Shown piece after piece: positions 13,501 to 28,500 of a DNA stretch of 64,000 nt; the stretch's first letter is position 1, and each line of letters opens with the position of its first letter. Both the position numbers and the translations under genes were made by a program. The DNA is taken from assembly GCF_020080835.1 (NCBI RefSeq), contig NC_058160.1, positions 29,313,152-29,377,151 on the forward strand, given 5' to 3'. A model generated the notes under the pieces. It did no database searches, was not told the DNA's origin, and saw only the letters and a program-made list of their open reading frames with translations. Source of the stretch: Cotesia glomerata (taxonomy: Eukaryota; Arthropoda; Insecta; Hymenoptera; Braconidae).

Positions 13501-16500
13501 CTTCTTTGTTTCAACCGCGATAAGTTTACTTGCTCAAAAAGATCCTCAACTTTATCATTTCATCTGTATAGATAGGTATAGAAGATTGAGGATAGAGCGG
13601 AAGATGGAGAACCAACTAAAACTTTTCATCCGTATGAAATTCATAATAAATTCGGTGGGGAAACTGAAAACTCGAGTGCACCGAGAGTGTGAGTTGATCG
13701 ATATCCCGTTAATTGAAAATCTTCACAAGTTTGTAGAACTATATGATTTTTACGGCTAGTACTTATTAATCGATTACACAGTTTATTAATTAACCGAATT
13801 GTTTATTTTTACGGTAATATTGATTGTTTAACTCTGAATTTAACTGGGTTAAAAAATTTTTAACCACAAAATTGATACACTGAAAAAAAAATTTCTTTTT
13901 AAGTAAATTAACATTTTTATGACAGAAATTAATTTGTTAAAAATTTTTAAAGAAATCTTAGATGAAAATATCAAAATTTTTTTACAGTAACTTTCTTGTT
14001 GAAAAAAATTTTCTAAATCTAAATAGAAAAATGTTTTCTAGGAAATAATTACAGTATGAAAAATTTCTAAAATCTACAAATTTAGAAAATTAAAAATCTA
14101 AAATTTCATAAAAAAAAATTTTCTAAATCTAAATAGAAAAATGTTTTCTAGGAAATAATTACAGTATGAAAAATTTCTAAAATCTACAAATTTAGAAAAT
14201 TTTGAAATCTAAAATTTTTTAAAGAAAATTTTCTAAATCAAAATAAAAAAATGTTTTTTAGAAAAAATTACTGTAAGAAAAATTTTTAAAATCTAAAAAT
14301 TTAGAAAATTAAAAAATCTAAAATTTCATAAAAAAAATTTTCTAAATTTAAATGAAAAAATTTTTTCTAGGAAAAATTACTGTAAGAAAATTTTTTATTT
14401 CTTCAGATAAGAAATAAAATTGCTTAAAATTTCCAAAAAAATTAATTTATTGTCCCAAAAAAATTTATTTTTTTTTCAGTGTATTAAAATAGTTTACAAT
14501 AGTCAAAAATTTTTGACTATATTTTATCAAAAAAACAAAATATTGTGTATTATTTTGACAGAGAAAAATTTTTTTGTGATAAGAAAATTTGTTAGAAATT
14601 TTATTTCTTAGCTGATATAAAAATTTGTTTCACAGTAATTTTTTAATTAAAAAAAAGTTTTTTAGATTTGGAAAAAATCCTTGTCCCAAAAAGTTTATTT
14701 TTTAAAAAATAAATTTTTTTTCTAAAATAGAATGTAGAATCATTGCGTCACTAAACGCTCAATAAGTGAATAGCCATGAAAATAAATAAAGAAAGGCATT
14801 AATTGAGTACGTCGACATTCCATAACCGATGTAAATACACGAAGCATGCGCCCTTAATGACGGTATTAATTGACGCGTTTTCCAATGGGTTCAACTCGGC
14901 GAAACTTGTCTTTACTTCTCGCAATGTACATACGCTATACATATACGAGCATGAATAACGATCATACCACATAACATACTGAATACTACGTAGAGCTAAC
15001 TGTGCTCAGAATTTAAAGCGACGAGTGAGCCGGAGAAAAATGTTAACGAGTCTTGCTAGATCAAATGTCTGAGACTTTTTTCGTAAAAAAAGTAATTACG
15101 AGATCTCGGAATTTGTTACGCGTAATTCCATAAAATTAAATCCAGAATATATGGAGAAAAAAGGAGTTAATAAACAAGAGAGATTTGAAACTGGATGTAC
15201 TTGGGTTTGTCGGTAATTGAGTTGGTAGTTGAGTTATTCTTGATATCGAGATAAGTACATACGACGTAATATAATCCTGAAATACAATCAGTGTACTTTG
15301 CTAGGATGTCAGTAGACTCCGATGACTGAAATGTTATCCAATCCGCGGTGAAATGGCTATCGATTATTTGGAGGAAACCATTACAGTTTGTTTGTCTGAT
15401 ACTTTTTCGACTGAAAAGTAAAGTCATAACCCAGTAGAGAGCCAATTTAATCAAAGTTTATTTAAAAGAAAAAAATAAATAATGATGGACTAGTATTTTC
15501 ATGACCGAGTGATTGAATTAATTAGGACTTGTTAAAGAAACTGAACTATGCCAAGAGATAATTAAAAAATAAGGTTACGAGTGTGGAGTAATTATCAATA
15601 AATGTGTAATTGAATCCATATGCGACAGATTATATATACTATAGTACGCAAAATGGTGATAATAATAATGATGATATACTTAATCCTATTGCGGTTAAAT
15701 ACTCTGTACTTGCTGTAACACCATCATAACTCGTCAGTAATCGCATTTGCAAAACTAAGCGATATAACAGTGGATATTATCTGGGGTATATAACCTATCG
15801 GACAATTAACTCTTTTTTTTTATTTTCATTTTTTGTCACACTTTTTATCAAAAGTGATAATTTATTAAAAAAAAAATTGTAAGAAAAATGGTTCTCCGTC
15901 GTTATTTAAAATATCTTCTATTGAAAATTTTACGGACAAATATTTCTTAAATATTTATTTATTTATTTATTTATTTATTAACTAGACGACCCGGTGAACT
16001 TCGTATCATCTACATATATTTGTGAAAAGTATAGTCAAAACTTGATACAAAATTTTTATTTACATTAAATGCAACATATTTATACACTTAATTAATTTTA
16101 AAGCTTTCCGATGGACTACATTTTTTATCTTTTCTTGCAGTGCGTAAATATATAAAGATGGTGGTTTCCCGACTCACGAACAGTCGTCAGGTCGTCTTCT
16201 CCTTGGTATTTTGAAACAATAACAATAAAAAATTTCTTACGCACTGACAATCTGATGATAGATTTTATTCATTGGCTTGAAATTAATTTATTTCTTTTAA
16301 CAACTAACTGACACTTTTTTTTATTTCTGAAAACAAAACAGACCAAAAAGATCGGACCTCACTTCACAGCTAGGAACGGACCCAAAGAGATCGGACCTCA
16401 TTACTCAGCTCAGAACATTGTGTATTGGAAAACTAAATTGTCGTTTTTAGTATTTTCCGTTGTTTATTATTTATGTTTTTCACCGTTTAAACTTCCCTGA

Positions 16501-19500
16501 ACTTCCAAAATTTCCTGTTTCTCTTGAGATTTTATCAAATTTTATATCTGTAGGAACTGATATTTGAAGAATATGAATTTTTTGACAATTAATACCCCCG
16601 CACTCTTATGTGAGGGAGGAATTTCATAAGATCCTATTCGAGATGATTTCTACATTATAAATAAAAGATTCTTACAAAACTTCGAGTCTATAGAAACTAT
16701 TGTTTGGAAATGATAGTTTTTCATTGCTGACGTCCCCGCAATCCTTTTTGGGGTTAGAATTTGATAAAATCCATTCTTAGCTGAACTTAAAACTATACAC
16801 GAAGATTCCTACCAAATTTAGAGTCTGTAGAAAGTTACAGTTTGGAGATAGAAATTTAACATTCTAACACCCACCCCCGCAATCTTTATTAGGGTGGGTT
16901 GCTGTAAAATCCGTTCTTAAAACATTTCCGCACCACATATGGAAGACTCCAACTAAATTTGCCGTCTGTGGGATCTATAATTTGAAAATTAAAAATTTTC
17001 ATTGTTAATATCTGCCCCGCAACCCCCTGTGGAGTGAGCTATCGTGAAATTCGTCCATAGATTATTTCTATATCCCTTACAGAAGATTCCTACCAAATTT
17101 GGGGTCTATAGGATCCATAGTTTAAAAACGGGAATTATTCATTGTTAACGCCCCCGCAATTCCCTTTGGGGGAGGATTTTTTGAAAATTATTATGACATA
17201 CAAACCTTCTCCTGAAAATTCTGAAGACAACAAAAAAAAAATTAGCCCAATCGGTCCAGCCGTTCTCAAGTGATGCGTGGACATACATGCGGCATTTTAT
17301 TTTTATTTATATAGATAATATATGCCAAGGCACAGGCCGAATGGCAAGGTATTTAATACAATGTAATTTGTGATGACTGTATTATAAGATATAAATATAA
17401 ATATAAATAAATAGTATAAAATATAGATAGTATAGTATAGTAACAATAATGCATAGATTATATATAAATTTTTAAGTTATAACATCATATAATGGTTTAG
17501 ATTTAAGATTTGCAATTTGTTTAATATTAACTTAAGATTTAAGTAATACAATTTCTAAACAATTGTTAATTTTACAATTTTTACAATTTTTTAGAAGTCG
17601 GTAGAGATTAGATAATCATACATTTTCTTTTTAAATATTTCTAAGGTGGTTGCAGCTACTATATCAGCTGGTAACTTTTGCCATAAACGTATTGCCGAAA
17701 TTGAAAATGAATGCTCAAGATGTAAAGTAGAAAAACTAGGAATAAAGTAATTTACATTGTTGTTTTTACTCGCTAATCTTTCTGATATAAAAATATTTCG
17801 CCATAAAATTTCTTGTAACATAATTTAATCTACACTGATAGAAGGATTTAGTTCTATTTAATAAGATTTAGTAACAGATACTAAATGATTCAGTAACAAA
17901 CCTTTCATTACCAAATATTTAGTAATAGGGACTAAATCATTTATTAAAGCCCATTTAGTTCCGTCAAATAAATATTTAGTAGTATTTAACAAATGATTTA
18001 TTGCTACTCAATAAATCGTTTATTGGTATCAAAAAAATTAATTTTTTAACTTATTTGAACGTGTAACCTAATTTTTTAACTTAAAAGAAAATAAAAATAA
18101 TTAAATTAAATAATTTTAAGTAAAAATATAAGGTATTATAAAGAAAAGAATTTTATTAAATTATATTTTTTCGTTTGAGATATTTCTAAAATTTAAAATT
18201 AAACAAGTTTTTAACACATCAATAATAGAAAAATTAAAAAATGTAAACTAAACTCCCCTGAGAAAAGACATAAATAGAAGATATTTATTCGGAGTAAGGT
18301 AAAAGCCCCAAAATATGATCATATACTGGTACATGATCATATATTGGGGCTTTTACCTTATGTGTGTTTTTAAAGGTTTAATAAATCTCCCAAAATCGAG
18401 CTGAATAAAATAATCTAAGTTAGTGAATAGATTATGTATTACATAAACATTGGAACTAAAACATAGCCATCTACCGACAATACTTGCCAAAGAAATATTT
18501 AGTACCTGTTACTAATAGTATTTTTCTTACCTAGGGCAGGAAAATAAGAAATGTCTCAGATTACATGTAATTGTTGACCGAGGCGAAGCCGAGGTCGACA
18601 AACATGTGATCTGAGGCTTTCTTATTTCCTGCCCGTGATGAGAATACTATTTTTCTCCTCGACGGAGGCGGAAAGCGGCATTTTCATTTAGCGCAGCGGG
18701 CGGAAAATTGACGCTTTTTCTTTTTTCCAAAAAAAATTTTGGAACGTACTTGGTGTGCGTCATTGTGTATTTCAATTTTTTTAAAGTCCTAGTAAATAGA
18801 TTTTACGAATTTCATTAAAAGTAAAATATTTTGCAACCACGCACACTAAATATGTTCCAAAATTTTTTTTTTAATTTTCAAATTTACAATAAAATTAGTT
18901 TTAATTTCCGAAAATCAAATACAATCATATCGGTTACTTGGATTTTTCTATTTTATATCTTTTTGTAAAGAAATGAGAAATTTTTTTTTCTTAATAGTCT
19001 TATGAACGTGGACTTGGCGCGATTTTTTTTTTACAGTGAAACTGTTTTTGTTCGGATTTCTGATACAAGCAACGTCAATATTGACAAAGTAAAATGGTAA
19101 ATTTTAAACGCAACGCTAAAAATCAAACTGTAATTATTGACTTGCTTGGACTGGTAAAATGTATATTTTAAAAGTATAATTTTTACTGTTTCGAATGTTA
19201 AATTCTCCCCGAGTGAGACCCCCTTCTCTTTCATCTGAGTTCCCCTTCTCCTCATAATATCGACTATTTATTGAAATGACAATTTTTACTGTTTGAAACT
19301 GTAATTATTTAAGATGAAAGAGTCGTTATTTACTATAGTAACAGCTACTAATCACTTATTTTGGATATTAAATTATAAATTGTGGCTTTTATACTTTCTA
19401 CATTAAGTTCTGTAATATTTATATTTTTGCCACCCCGATGTCCGCTTTACTGTTTGAAACTATAAAAATTAACCGGAATCCGAGTGAATATTACAGTTTA

Positions 19501-22500
19501 CTTTTTTCCGTGAGGTATAATATTTTGGTTTGGATCATTCAAATAATTTATAATTGGACTATTGCAACATCAAAATGTTAAAAAATCACCCTCTAAAAAT
19601 TAAGGGGTTAGACCAATTGCTGATTAGACTTTCGATATATTTTTATCGGGATAAAATATTGGATAAGAAATTATTGATGAGAAATTTTATCGCGGATAAT
19701 TATTGCATGAGACATAAAAAACGTCACCAAGAAAAATAAATTAGTAATACGGGTAGATTATGATATTGGAATTGTAATTATTAATTATATTATTCTCGAT
19801 AGAAGCTTATTTGATAAAATGTGATTGGATAAGTATAATTGAAGTTGGATATAGTATAGTAATAATAATAATTATAATAACCGTATAATTTAATGACAGA
19901 GTGTGAATTAAAATGAACAAGTGATTGAGTTTGTCCTTGCATGAAAAGAACTTGTGCATGAAAAAATAATAGTGAGAGCTGAGATAAAAGTCGAGGGCGG
20001 AAAAAAATATCCCAGTAATTTCTGAACCGTATAATTGGCTAGCCAAAATTAATTGAAAGAGTTAAATGTACCGTTTTAATTAACCGCTAAATTATTGTTT
20101 TAAAAATTAATTAAATTTATTTTTTTTATTGACAATAATAATGATAATATTTGTCTTTTTGGGGAGTTATCATCAGAGAGAAAACGTAGAGTGTATAGAT
20201 CACAGTAAGTTGGATTAAAAAAGTTATATTGAGGATACTGATAGTATAGTTGCGTAAAATTGTGAGGGAAGAAAGAGATAAGAAGTTGAAGAACAAATAT
20301 AAAAATCTATGAGAAATATAAGAAACAAGTACTGGAAGTAAATGGGATCATAAAGTGACAATCGACAGAGACACTATCGATTTTAGATGTCGTACAAGAA
20401 AAAGCTCGGCCCTCGGTTCGCTTCCTATTTTTTATTTTTTTTTATGTTTTGGTGGCGTGCAATCAGCTAGCTACACACTGAACATACACGCGATTTCACG
20501 TTCCGGACACACATTTTGATAATACTTTTTCTATGCAGCACGTCGATACTAACCGTTACAAGAGATTGTTCAATCGGATCTTTATTTTTTCAAGCACGTA
20601 TTTATACCTTCAAAATTTATTTAACTATTATTGTAATAGATATAATAGAGGTTTGGATTTTTATGAGGATTATATGTCTGTCCTGAAAATCGAATTTTCA
20701 TTTAAAATTTTTCAATAATAATATACTTTAAAGGAATTTCAGATTTATATTTATAATTTTTTATTTTATCATTTAAGGTAAAGTATCCAGTAGTTAAACA
20801 GGTTTCAAAGTAAAACGTATTTGACCCTACTTTTAATATATAAAGATGTAATTATTATCGCGATCATAATTAATTATGATCGCAAAGAATAGCCAATAGA
20901 AATAATAATATCACTTTCAAAATACCCAATTTTGTTACCACAACCTACGAGCATTCATTTGTTATGTCAGCTATACGGTTTTGGCAAGATCTACCTCCTG
21001 AAATTTCAAATTCTCTTGGATTAGAATCCTTCAAGACAAGAGTATTCGATTTTCTTATAAATCTCGAATAATAATATAATAGTGAGCTGGTTATTATGAT
21101 TAAAAACATTATGTCCACTTGATCATTATGTAAATTTTATATTTTAAGCTATCATGTAAATTTTTATTTCCACTAGAATTTAATTTGCGCGCGCCTCATA
21201 TTTATTTTCATGATATATTTATGTGTCGTTTATGTATATTATATTCGTTTTCAACCAATCAGAATGAGAATAAATATTTTCAACCAATCACATTACGAAT
21301 AAATTGGTTTCACATACATTTCATCTCAATTTTATTATGGGACTAGAATTTGAATTTGCGCGCGCAAGCGCGCGCCTGACTGTAGCATTTGCATATATTT
21401 TCATGCTTATGATATATTTGACCAATCACGTTACGAATAGTTTGATGCCACATACATTTCATCTCAATTTTATATTAGGATTATGTACATATTAGCGGTA
21501 CTTATGTGAATTATAATTTTATGTATATCATTTTTGCCATTCGGCTTTGTGTCTTGGCATTTAAACCTAATAAATAAATAAATAAATAAATTATTAGTTG
21601 AAATTAGTGATCTTCATGAAAATATAAACAATTTTGAATTGATTGAAGCGCAAAATAACAAAAATAATTGATTATTTATATTTTGACAATGTTTTTAAAA
21701 TAGACTATAAAAGGAGCAGTAATTGAACAATTAATTCTGATAAGCCGCAGTAGTTAAACACTCCGGGAGCAGTAGTTGAACTAATAAAATATATGGCAAT
21801 AGACACACTAAAAATTTTCAACGTTTTATTGAAATATCCAAAGATTTATAACATATTATTGAATAATACTAAAAATAATACTATAAATATTTAATAAGTT
21901 CATTTAAAAATGAAAAATATTTGTATTAAATTTTTTAATTACATTTTTTATGAATGACAAAGTAAATTTTCAATTATAAATCAAAAAAACGCAATTCAAA
22001 ACGTTCAATAATTTTTAACTATACTAATTTTTAGTTATAAAACTTGTTTAATTTGCAGTAATTAATACAAATCACAATACTGATCATTAGTCTATAAATC
22101 TATTAGAGGTTAGAGTGCTGTTAAAAGTATACGGCCTCAGCTTGTTCAAGTTCTGGGTACCGCTTTCAAAATTGGGAGGTATAGTTAGACGCTAAAATTT
22201 AATATAAAAATTATAGTTAGCGGCAGGATGGCCGAGCGGGTTAAGTCATTATATCGTTAATTCGTTCGTACATCATGCCGTGAGGCGAGGGTTCGAGCCC
22301 CGACGGTTATTCGAATAGTTCCAAACCAACCGTCCGGGGTCGCTCCGGTAGCCGACTTGTACTGGGATGGGTTTTCTCTGTGGTTTCCCCATCGCCACTA
22401 TTCCAACAGCCATTTGAAAGAGGTGAGGAATAGGGTAAATACACACGGAAAAAAGTAAACTGTAATAAATAACAGTCGATTTATAATAAGTAGTGATTAA

Positions 22501-25500
22501 CTGCTAAAAATTACCATTTCAAACAGTAAAATCGTGATTTTACTATTCACTTTATAATATTTACCATTTAAACGTTACAATTTACTCTTTACACGGAAGA
22601 AAATACTATTTCAAACAGTAATATTCGCTATGTAAATGTCTACAATGTTAAAGTATAATAATTAAGAATTTAGACTTTGATATTTATCATTTCGTACCTA
22701 AAAAATGATGTTATGATATGTAAAAAGTATAAAATAAAGTTAGTAAATTTTTAATACAAGCAACGTTAATATTTACAAAGTAAAATGGTAAATTTTAAAC
22801 GCAACGCTAAAAATCAAACTGTAATTATTGACTTGTTCGGACTGATAAAATGTATATTTTAAAAGTATAATTTTTACTGTTTCAAACGTTAAATTCTCTC
22901 AGAGTGAGACCCCCTTCTCTTTCATCTGAGTTCCCCTTCTCCTCATAATATCGACTATATATTGAAATGACAATTTTTACTGTTTGAAACTGTAATTTTT
23001 TAAGATGAAAGAGTCGTTATTTACTATAGTGACAGCTACTAATCACTTATTTTGGATATTAAATTATAAATTGTGGCTTTTATACTTTCTACATTAAGTG
23101 TAATATTTAAATTTTTGTGACCCCGATGTCCGCTTTACTGTTTGAAACTATAAAAATTAACCGAAATTCGAGTGAATATTACAGTTTACTTTTTTCCGTG
23201 CAGTACAGGAAGCACAAGTCGGTCCACAGCCGCAAGAGATACGCAGAGATTATAAAAAGTTGAAAGAGCAGGTTGTGATATCTATGTGCACGGGAAAAAA
23301 TTTCTGGGAAAATTTACGATACAACTATTGTAAAGCTGGACTATACTTTTATTACTATTAATTGTCAAATATTTTAGAAGAAAAAATACTATTTATTCAT
23401 GAAAAATTACGATATTACTATTGTAAAAAGTAAGAGATGAAAATTTCCAGTGCTGCCTCTGTATCTTTCCAATAGAACTATAGGAAATTTTACAATAGTT
23501 GAATTGGAATGTTTCTCAATTAGTGTGAGTGATGGCCGTGACAGCGCTAGACTCCGAGTTTATGTAAATGTTAAATGGTATGGGTCTTAGTTTAGCTCGG
23601 ATAGCGTAGAGGAAGAGTCTCTGGCTGCCACCACAGTGTTCTGGGTTCGATTCCCAGATAACACGAAAATGTCGGTTTCTTTTTTCGATTACTATACAGG
23701 TATCAATTAGTCCAACCTTCTATCTCTCTCCCTCCCTAATATTTCTTTTAAAAAAACCAACTGTGAATTTTTACAATAGTTGAATTGTAAAGTTCACAAA
23801 CACATATTGTATAATTTGCTCTATAGTATCCGACTTTTTAAGACTCTTGCTAGTCTTATTTGTTGGATAAAATTTACAATAGTAGATCGTAAAAATTACT
23901 AAATGAGAAGTATAGTCCACCGTTACTATTTTATGTAGTAAAAATTACAATAGTAAAATAGTAAAGACTCCTTCAATTTTCTTTCCGTGTGCGAAATTTG
24001 AAAGGCAGAAACTTTAAACGCAATTAAATTTGAACGCAGTGAAAATTTGAAAGAAATTCGAACGCAGTGAAATAGAGAGAGGCAGTACAATTGTGATGAA
24101 AAAATTGTAAAAGGCAGTTCTTACTGCTGTACAATGTAACAAATCTATCTATCTATAAAAATTATAGTTTATCTCTGCAAAAAATATATGTTATTTAGAA
24201 AAGACTATTTCATTAGATGGTACAATTTTTTTTACTTAAAATGATGATATACCGTTTTTTTTTATTGATTGTTCGGTTTACGATTTAGTACCTTTTTCAT
24301 GAAAAAAAATAACATCTATCGGCTATTCTCGACATGTCAACTTTTAAGTTAATAAAAATATAATTGTTTTGATTTATAATTGAAAAAACTTACAGAAATC
24401 AATTATTGTATCATTTAATAATTATAATATGCGCATATTACTCATAATAAATTTACGGATTTTGTATTATAACAATTCGAAAAGTATGTTCAAGTACTGG
24501 GTACTTTACCTTATTTTATTTTATTTTATTTTATTTCCTTTATTAAGACCCAGCAGCTTAAAACCATTAACTGGTTCACTTATTTCAATAATTAATAATT
24601 TTTTTTAAAATTAAGGTTTCATATTTGAAGCTTAAAAGTAAACTTTTATTTTACGTTCACGTTGTAAAAAATATATTAGTATTAAATAATGAATTTTTTG
24701 AGAACAAAGAAATTAATTTTATTGTATTATAATCAAATTTTTCAATAAAATATTTTAAAAGAATTTCAGATTTATATTTATAATTAATAATTTTTTTATT
24801 TTTTTAAAATTAAGTTTTTATATTTAAAGCTTAAAAGTGAATTTTTATTTTATGTCCACGTTGTAAAAAAAATATTAATGAATTTTTCTAGAACAAAGGA
24901 AGCAATTTTATTGTATTATAATTAAATTTTTTGATAAAAGTGTGAATAATGCCAAGAAAAAAATGTAGACTGCGATTAAATATAAAAGACAATAAGAGAT
25001 TGAGTTTTTAAAGGAAAGAGACATTTTATTTTATAATGCTCCTTTTTCAAGAATACAGCAGAGTACTTAAAGTACATCGTCATCGCCAACACGAAAGTTA
25101 ATGTGGAAGCGCAGCGACAGCGTCTTAGGTGATTTTTATGCAAGAATCGCATGCTTTACTTTTTTCTTTTTGCCTTTCCGACGTCACTCGCTCTACTTTT
25201 ATTCTATCTATTTTTTAAGTGCCAAAAATAGAGCAAGACGCTTTTATCCTTGGTTTTAATTTTTATTGAAAATATCGACAAGGCTGCTAGCAATTTTTCC
25301 TCGGCTGACATTTTAGAATTTAAATTTCTTTAAAGGACTAGACAATTTATTAAAACTGAAATTCCTTAATTTTAATCAAAATCAAAGCAAATGCGTGGTA
25401 CAGAGTAATTAATAGCGGGACTAAATTGATTGCTGCGGACAGCGGGGTACAATTGTTTGGTTGTCCGCAAATTAATTATCTTGTAATCGAGTGCCACTCA

Positions 25501-28500
25501 GATTTAAATTAAAATTTAACCCCGAGAACAATTTACTTCTTAAATAGACAAGAAAAAAGTTTTGCTTGAGCCAAGAAAATATTTTTCTTCCTAATTATTT
25601 TCTTGAGCAAAAAAAATTTTTTTTTGACAAGAAATTCCACTTATTCCAACAAAATTAATTCTCTTGCTTTAAGAAATTCGTATCTTGATCCGAGAAAATT
25701 TATTTAAGTCAAGAAAATTTTGTTGTTTTGAGAAAATTCAGCCTCGAAGCTCCAAAAAATTTAGTTCTCGATAGAAGTAAATTTTCTTGTCTTGAGAAAA
25801 TTTCTCTCTTGCTCCAAAAAATTAAATATAAAGATAGAAGTAAATTTTCATTAACATTTTTATTGATTAACATGTCAAATAGGAAGATCAAATAATAATG
25901 AATCATTTTTTTTCATTCAATACTTCTGGATAATTGCACGCTTAAATAATATAAAATGGGTATCAAATCAGAGGTATCAAATAATAAATTATTTCTATAG
26001 CATTCTAAAAATCGTACTGTAGATAATGTTTAATATTAATTGATGTTATTTAATTTCTTAATTTATATTTCTTCGTTTTTGTGATCAATAATATTAAAAA
26101 AACAAAATGTATGGATAATTAATAATAAAAAATAAGGATAACTTCTCAATGATTAATGATAATAATAATATCAATTATTGTATTTTCAAAAGTTATAAAC
26201 ATTAAATTGAAAGAAACTGCTCTTATATAGTTGAAAATCTGTAAAAAAGTATAAAATAATTTATAGTTCCAAATTTTTACCCAATTCTGGATATTAGATA
26301 TAAATTCTAGCATACAAAAATTATTTTTAAAATAATTTGCAACCCTCACGGTTTTGGAAATGCCGTAAAGATTTGGTATTTATACGATATAAATGCTGTA
26401 TTTTTACCGTAATACTTCAGTTATTTTAGCCAGTTTTTTTGTCGAATTATTATGAAAAAATTACGAAATAAATTCAGAATATTTATGGCAATACAATAGA
26501 AAAGTTACGGTATATTTACAGCATTTAAACCGTAAATATACCGCATATTTACTGTATATCTGCGGCATTATTGCAGCAAAAAGCCGGAAAAGAAGATCCC
26601 TACTTTCTATTACCGGCAAAATACCAAAAATATGCTGCTTTACTACTATTATTCAATAGCTTGAAATTTTTTTTTATAATATTATAAATTATCGTGAATT
26701 ATTTTTAAGAGGTTGATAAACTAATTTCTCGATTGTTATTATTATTAATAATTTTTTTTAGTCTAGACCGGGATTCGAGCTCAGATCATTTAGTTACGCG
26801 CCGAAGGCTCTACCAGTTGAGCTATCAGAGACACTATCCATACTTAATTACTCAGTCACCTAATAAGACTCACCGAGTAATAAACACAGCCGTCCATCTT
26901 ACGGTAGAAAGCATTATATCTTTAATTATATCAGTATAAACGCGGTAAAATTATAGTATATCTTTGGTATTTTTACCGTAGAAATACGATTTTATTATTT
27001 TAAAATTATAGTTATATTATAGTTAATACATAGATTTTTTACGGTAAAAGTTCTAGAGTTTTACAGTAATTTTATAGTATTATTTCTGAACTTTGCAGCA
27101 AAAGTACGGTAGAAATGCTGCATAACTATAGTAAAAAAACTGGCCAAAATGACCACAGAAATACCGTATTATTTCAGAATTATAACGGTAAATTTACAGT
27201 AAACGCATTAATACCGAAAATTTACGGTATTTCAAAAACCGCGAGGGAATTATTACAAATATTTCAATAACAATTATTTTTTTGTAGGTTCTGGAATTTT
27301 ATTTTTGGTCAGGGAAAAGTCATGGAATTTTGGAATTAGTGTCCAGTCGTCACCCGGAAAATATTCAAGAGAAAAATTTTCTCAAGGTGAGAAAATTTTT
27401 TTCTCAGCTGAAGTAGGTGGCGCTGCTTCCCTAGTATCTAAAAATCTTGATCAAATATAAAAATTTATTGTATCAAGTATTTAAGATAATTTGAATTAAG
27501 AAAAAATTACTTCCATCAAGAATAGAATTTCTCGAAAAATTTTTACTTTGGCCAACACAACTTCGGTCTTCTTTTAAGCACCTGAAAATTTTTTTGAGCC
27601 AAGAATTTTCTTCTCCAATCAAGAAATTTTTCTTTCTGAGTATATAAAAAATCTATAATGTATAACAAGATGACTTATAAATAGTAAAGTAATTTAATAA
27701 TTGCTAAATGAGTAGACTATTGATGTGTTAGCAATTGTAATTAAAAAAAAAAGAATCGTAATTGATAAAAATAAAAAAATAATAATAATAACTATAATAA
27801 TTGCACATAATTAATTTAGAGATAAAATTGATTTTTTTGATGAATGTAAAATTTTTTTGAGAACTTTTAAAATTAAAAAATACTAAATTTGCTAACCAAA
27901 CTTGACAACGTGCAATGAGAAACAAAATTACCATCGAAATAAATTAATGCGCAATAGTAAAACTTTGAAGAGCGCACTGAGTATGATGAGGTCGGGCTGA
28001 ATTGCCGAGAGCTCTTATAGTTGACAGCTAATTAATTAAATCTAATAATTTTTTTTAAAATAATTTATATAAGAATTAAATTAAATAATTCTTTAAAAAT
28101 ATTAAATTTATTATAAAATAAATAAAGTAAATAAAATAAATAAAAAGGGCACGACCGGAAGCTAAAATCGTCTCAAAGATCAGTAACCCCACTTTATTAC
28201 GTAAACTCATGCATAACCCAATTTTTTATTCATTATTCTCGAGCTGTAACACTTTCTATTTTATTATCATTGTTATTGTTATTATAGCCGATGATTATGA
28301 TTATTAGGTTAAATTATCAATAGAATATTATTCGAGGGGATTTATCAGCGGTTTATGCTATTAATACTTGGTCAGGCGATTTATATTTTTTATCTGAGGT
28401 TATTTATTTTGATGGCGTGCATTAAATTAAGCTGAGTCTGGAGCTGGGACCCGACTCGGAAAAATACGGATGGGATTGGGGGGATCTTTGTTGAATGGGC

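Larger units (their letters stand above)
15950..17821 (-). mobile_element. LINE 3' fragment split by a Helitron
   Basis: On the minus strand it contains a C-terminal retrotransposon ORF piece (17591-17821), a 3' UTR ending CCATTCGGCCTGTGCCTTGG, then a TAAA-repeat tail at 15950-15981. A Helitron at 15982-17315 separates the tail. A related 3' end (CCATTCGGCTTTGTGTCTTGG then TAAATAAA) occurs on the plus strand at 21539-21591. Confidence 0.7.
22219..24153 (+). mobile_element. tRNA-derived SINE containing two nested TIR elements
   Basis: The head has box A (GATGGCCGAGCGGGTTAAG) and box B (GGTTCGAGCCCC) of a Leu/Ser-type tRNA. A body (CCGTCCGGGGTCGCTCCGGT, GGGATGGGTTTTCTCTGTGG) and an ATCTATCTATC tail follow. 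Both sides carry the 16-bp duplication TATAAAAATTATAGTT (22203-22218 and 24154-24169). Two TIR elements (22444-23200 and 23289-23989) split it. Without them it is about 480 bp. Confidence 0.8.
20774..24512. mobile_element. Possible composite element bounded by AAGGTAAAGT TIRs
   Basis: The left end AAGGTAAAGTATCCAGTAGT and the right end (complement AAGGTAAAGTACCCAGTACT) match at about 22 of 25 bases. Inside are a LINE fragment, a SINE and two TIR elements. Repeated phrases AGTAGTTAAAC and AGCAGTAGTTGAAC at 21750-21785 resemble the terminal sequence. Whether the ends ever moved together is uncertain. Confidence 0.4.

Noticed and set aside
15167..15454. 95-codon minus-strand ORF
   Set aside because: No domain, signal or splice support; composition like the surrounding intron.
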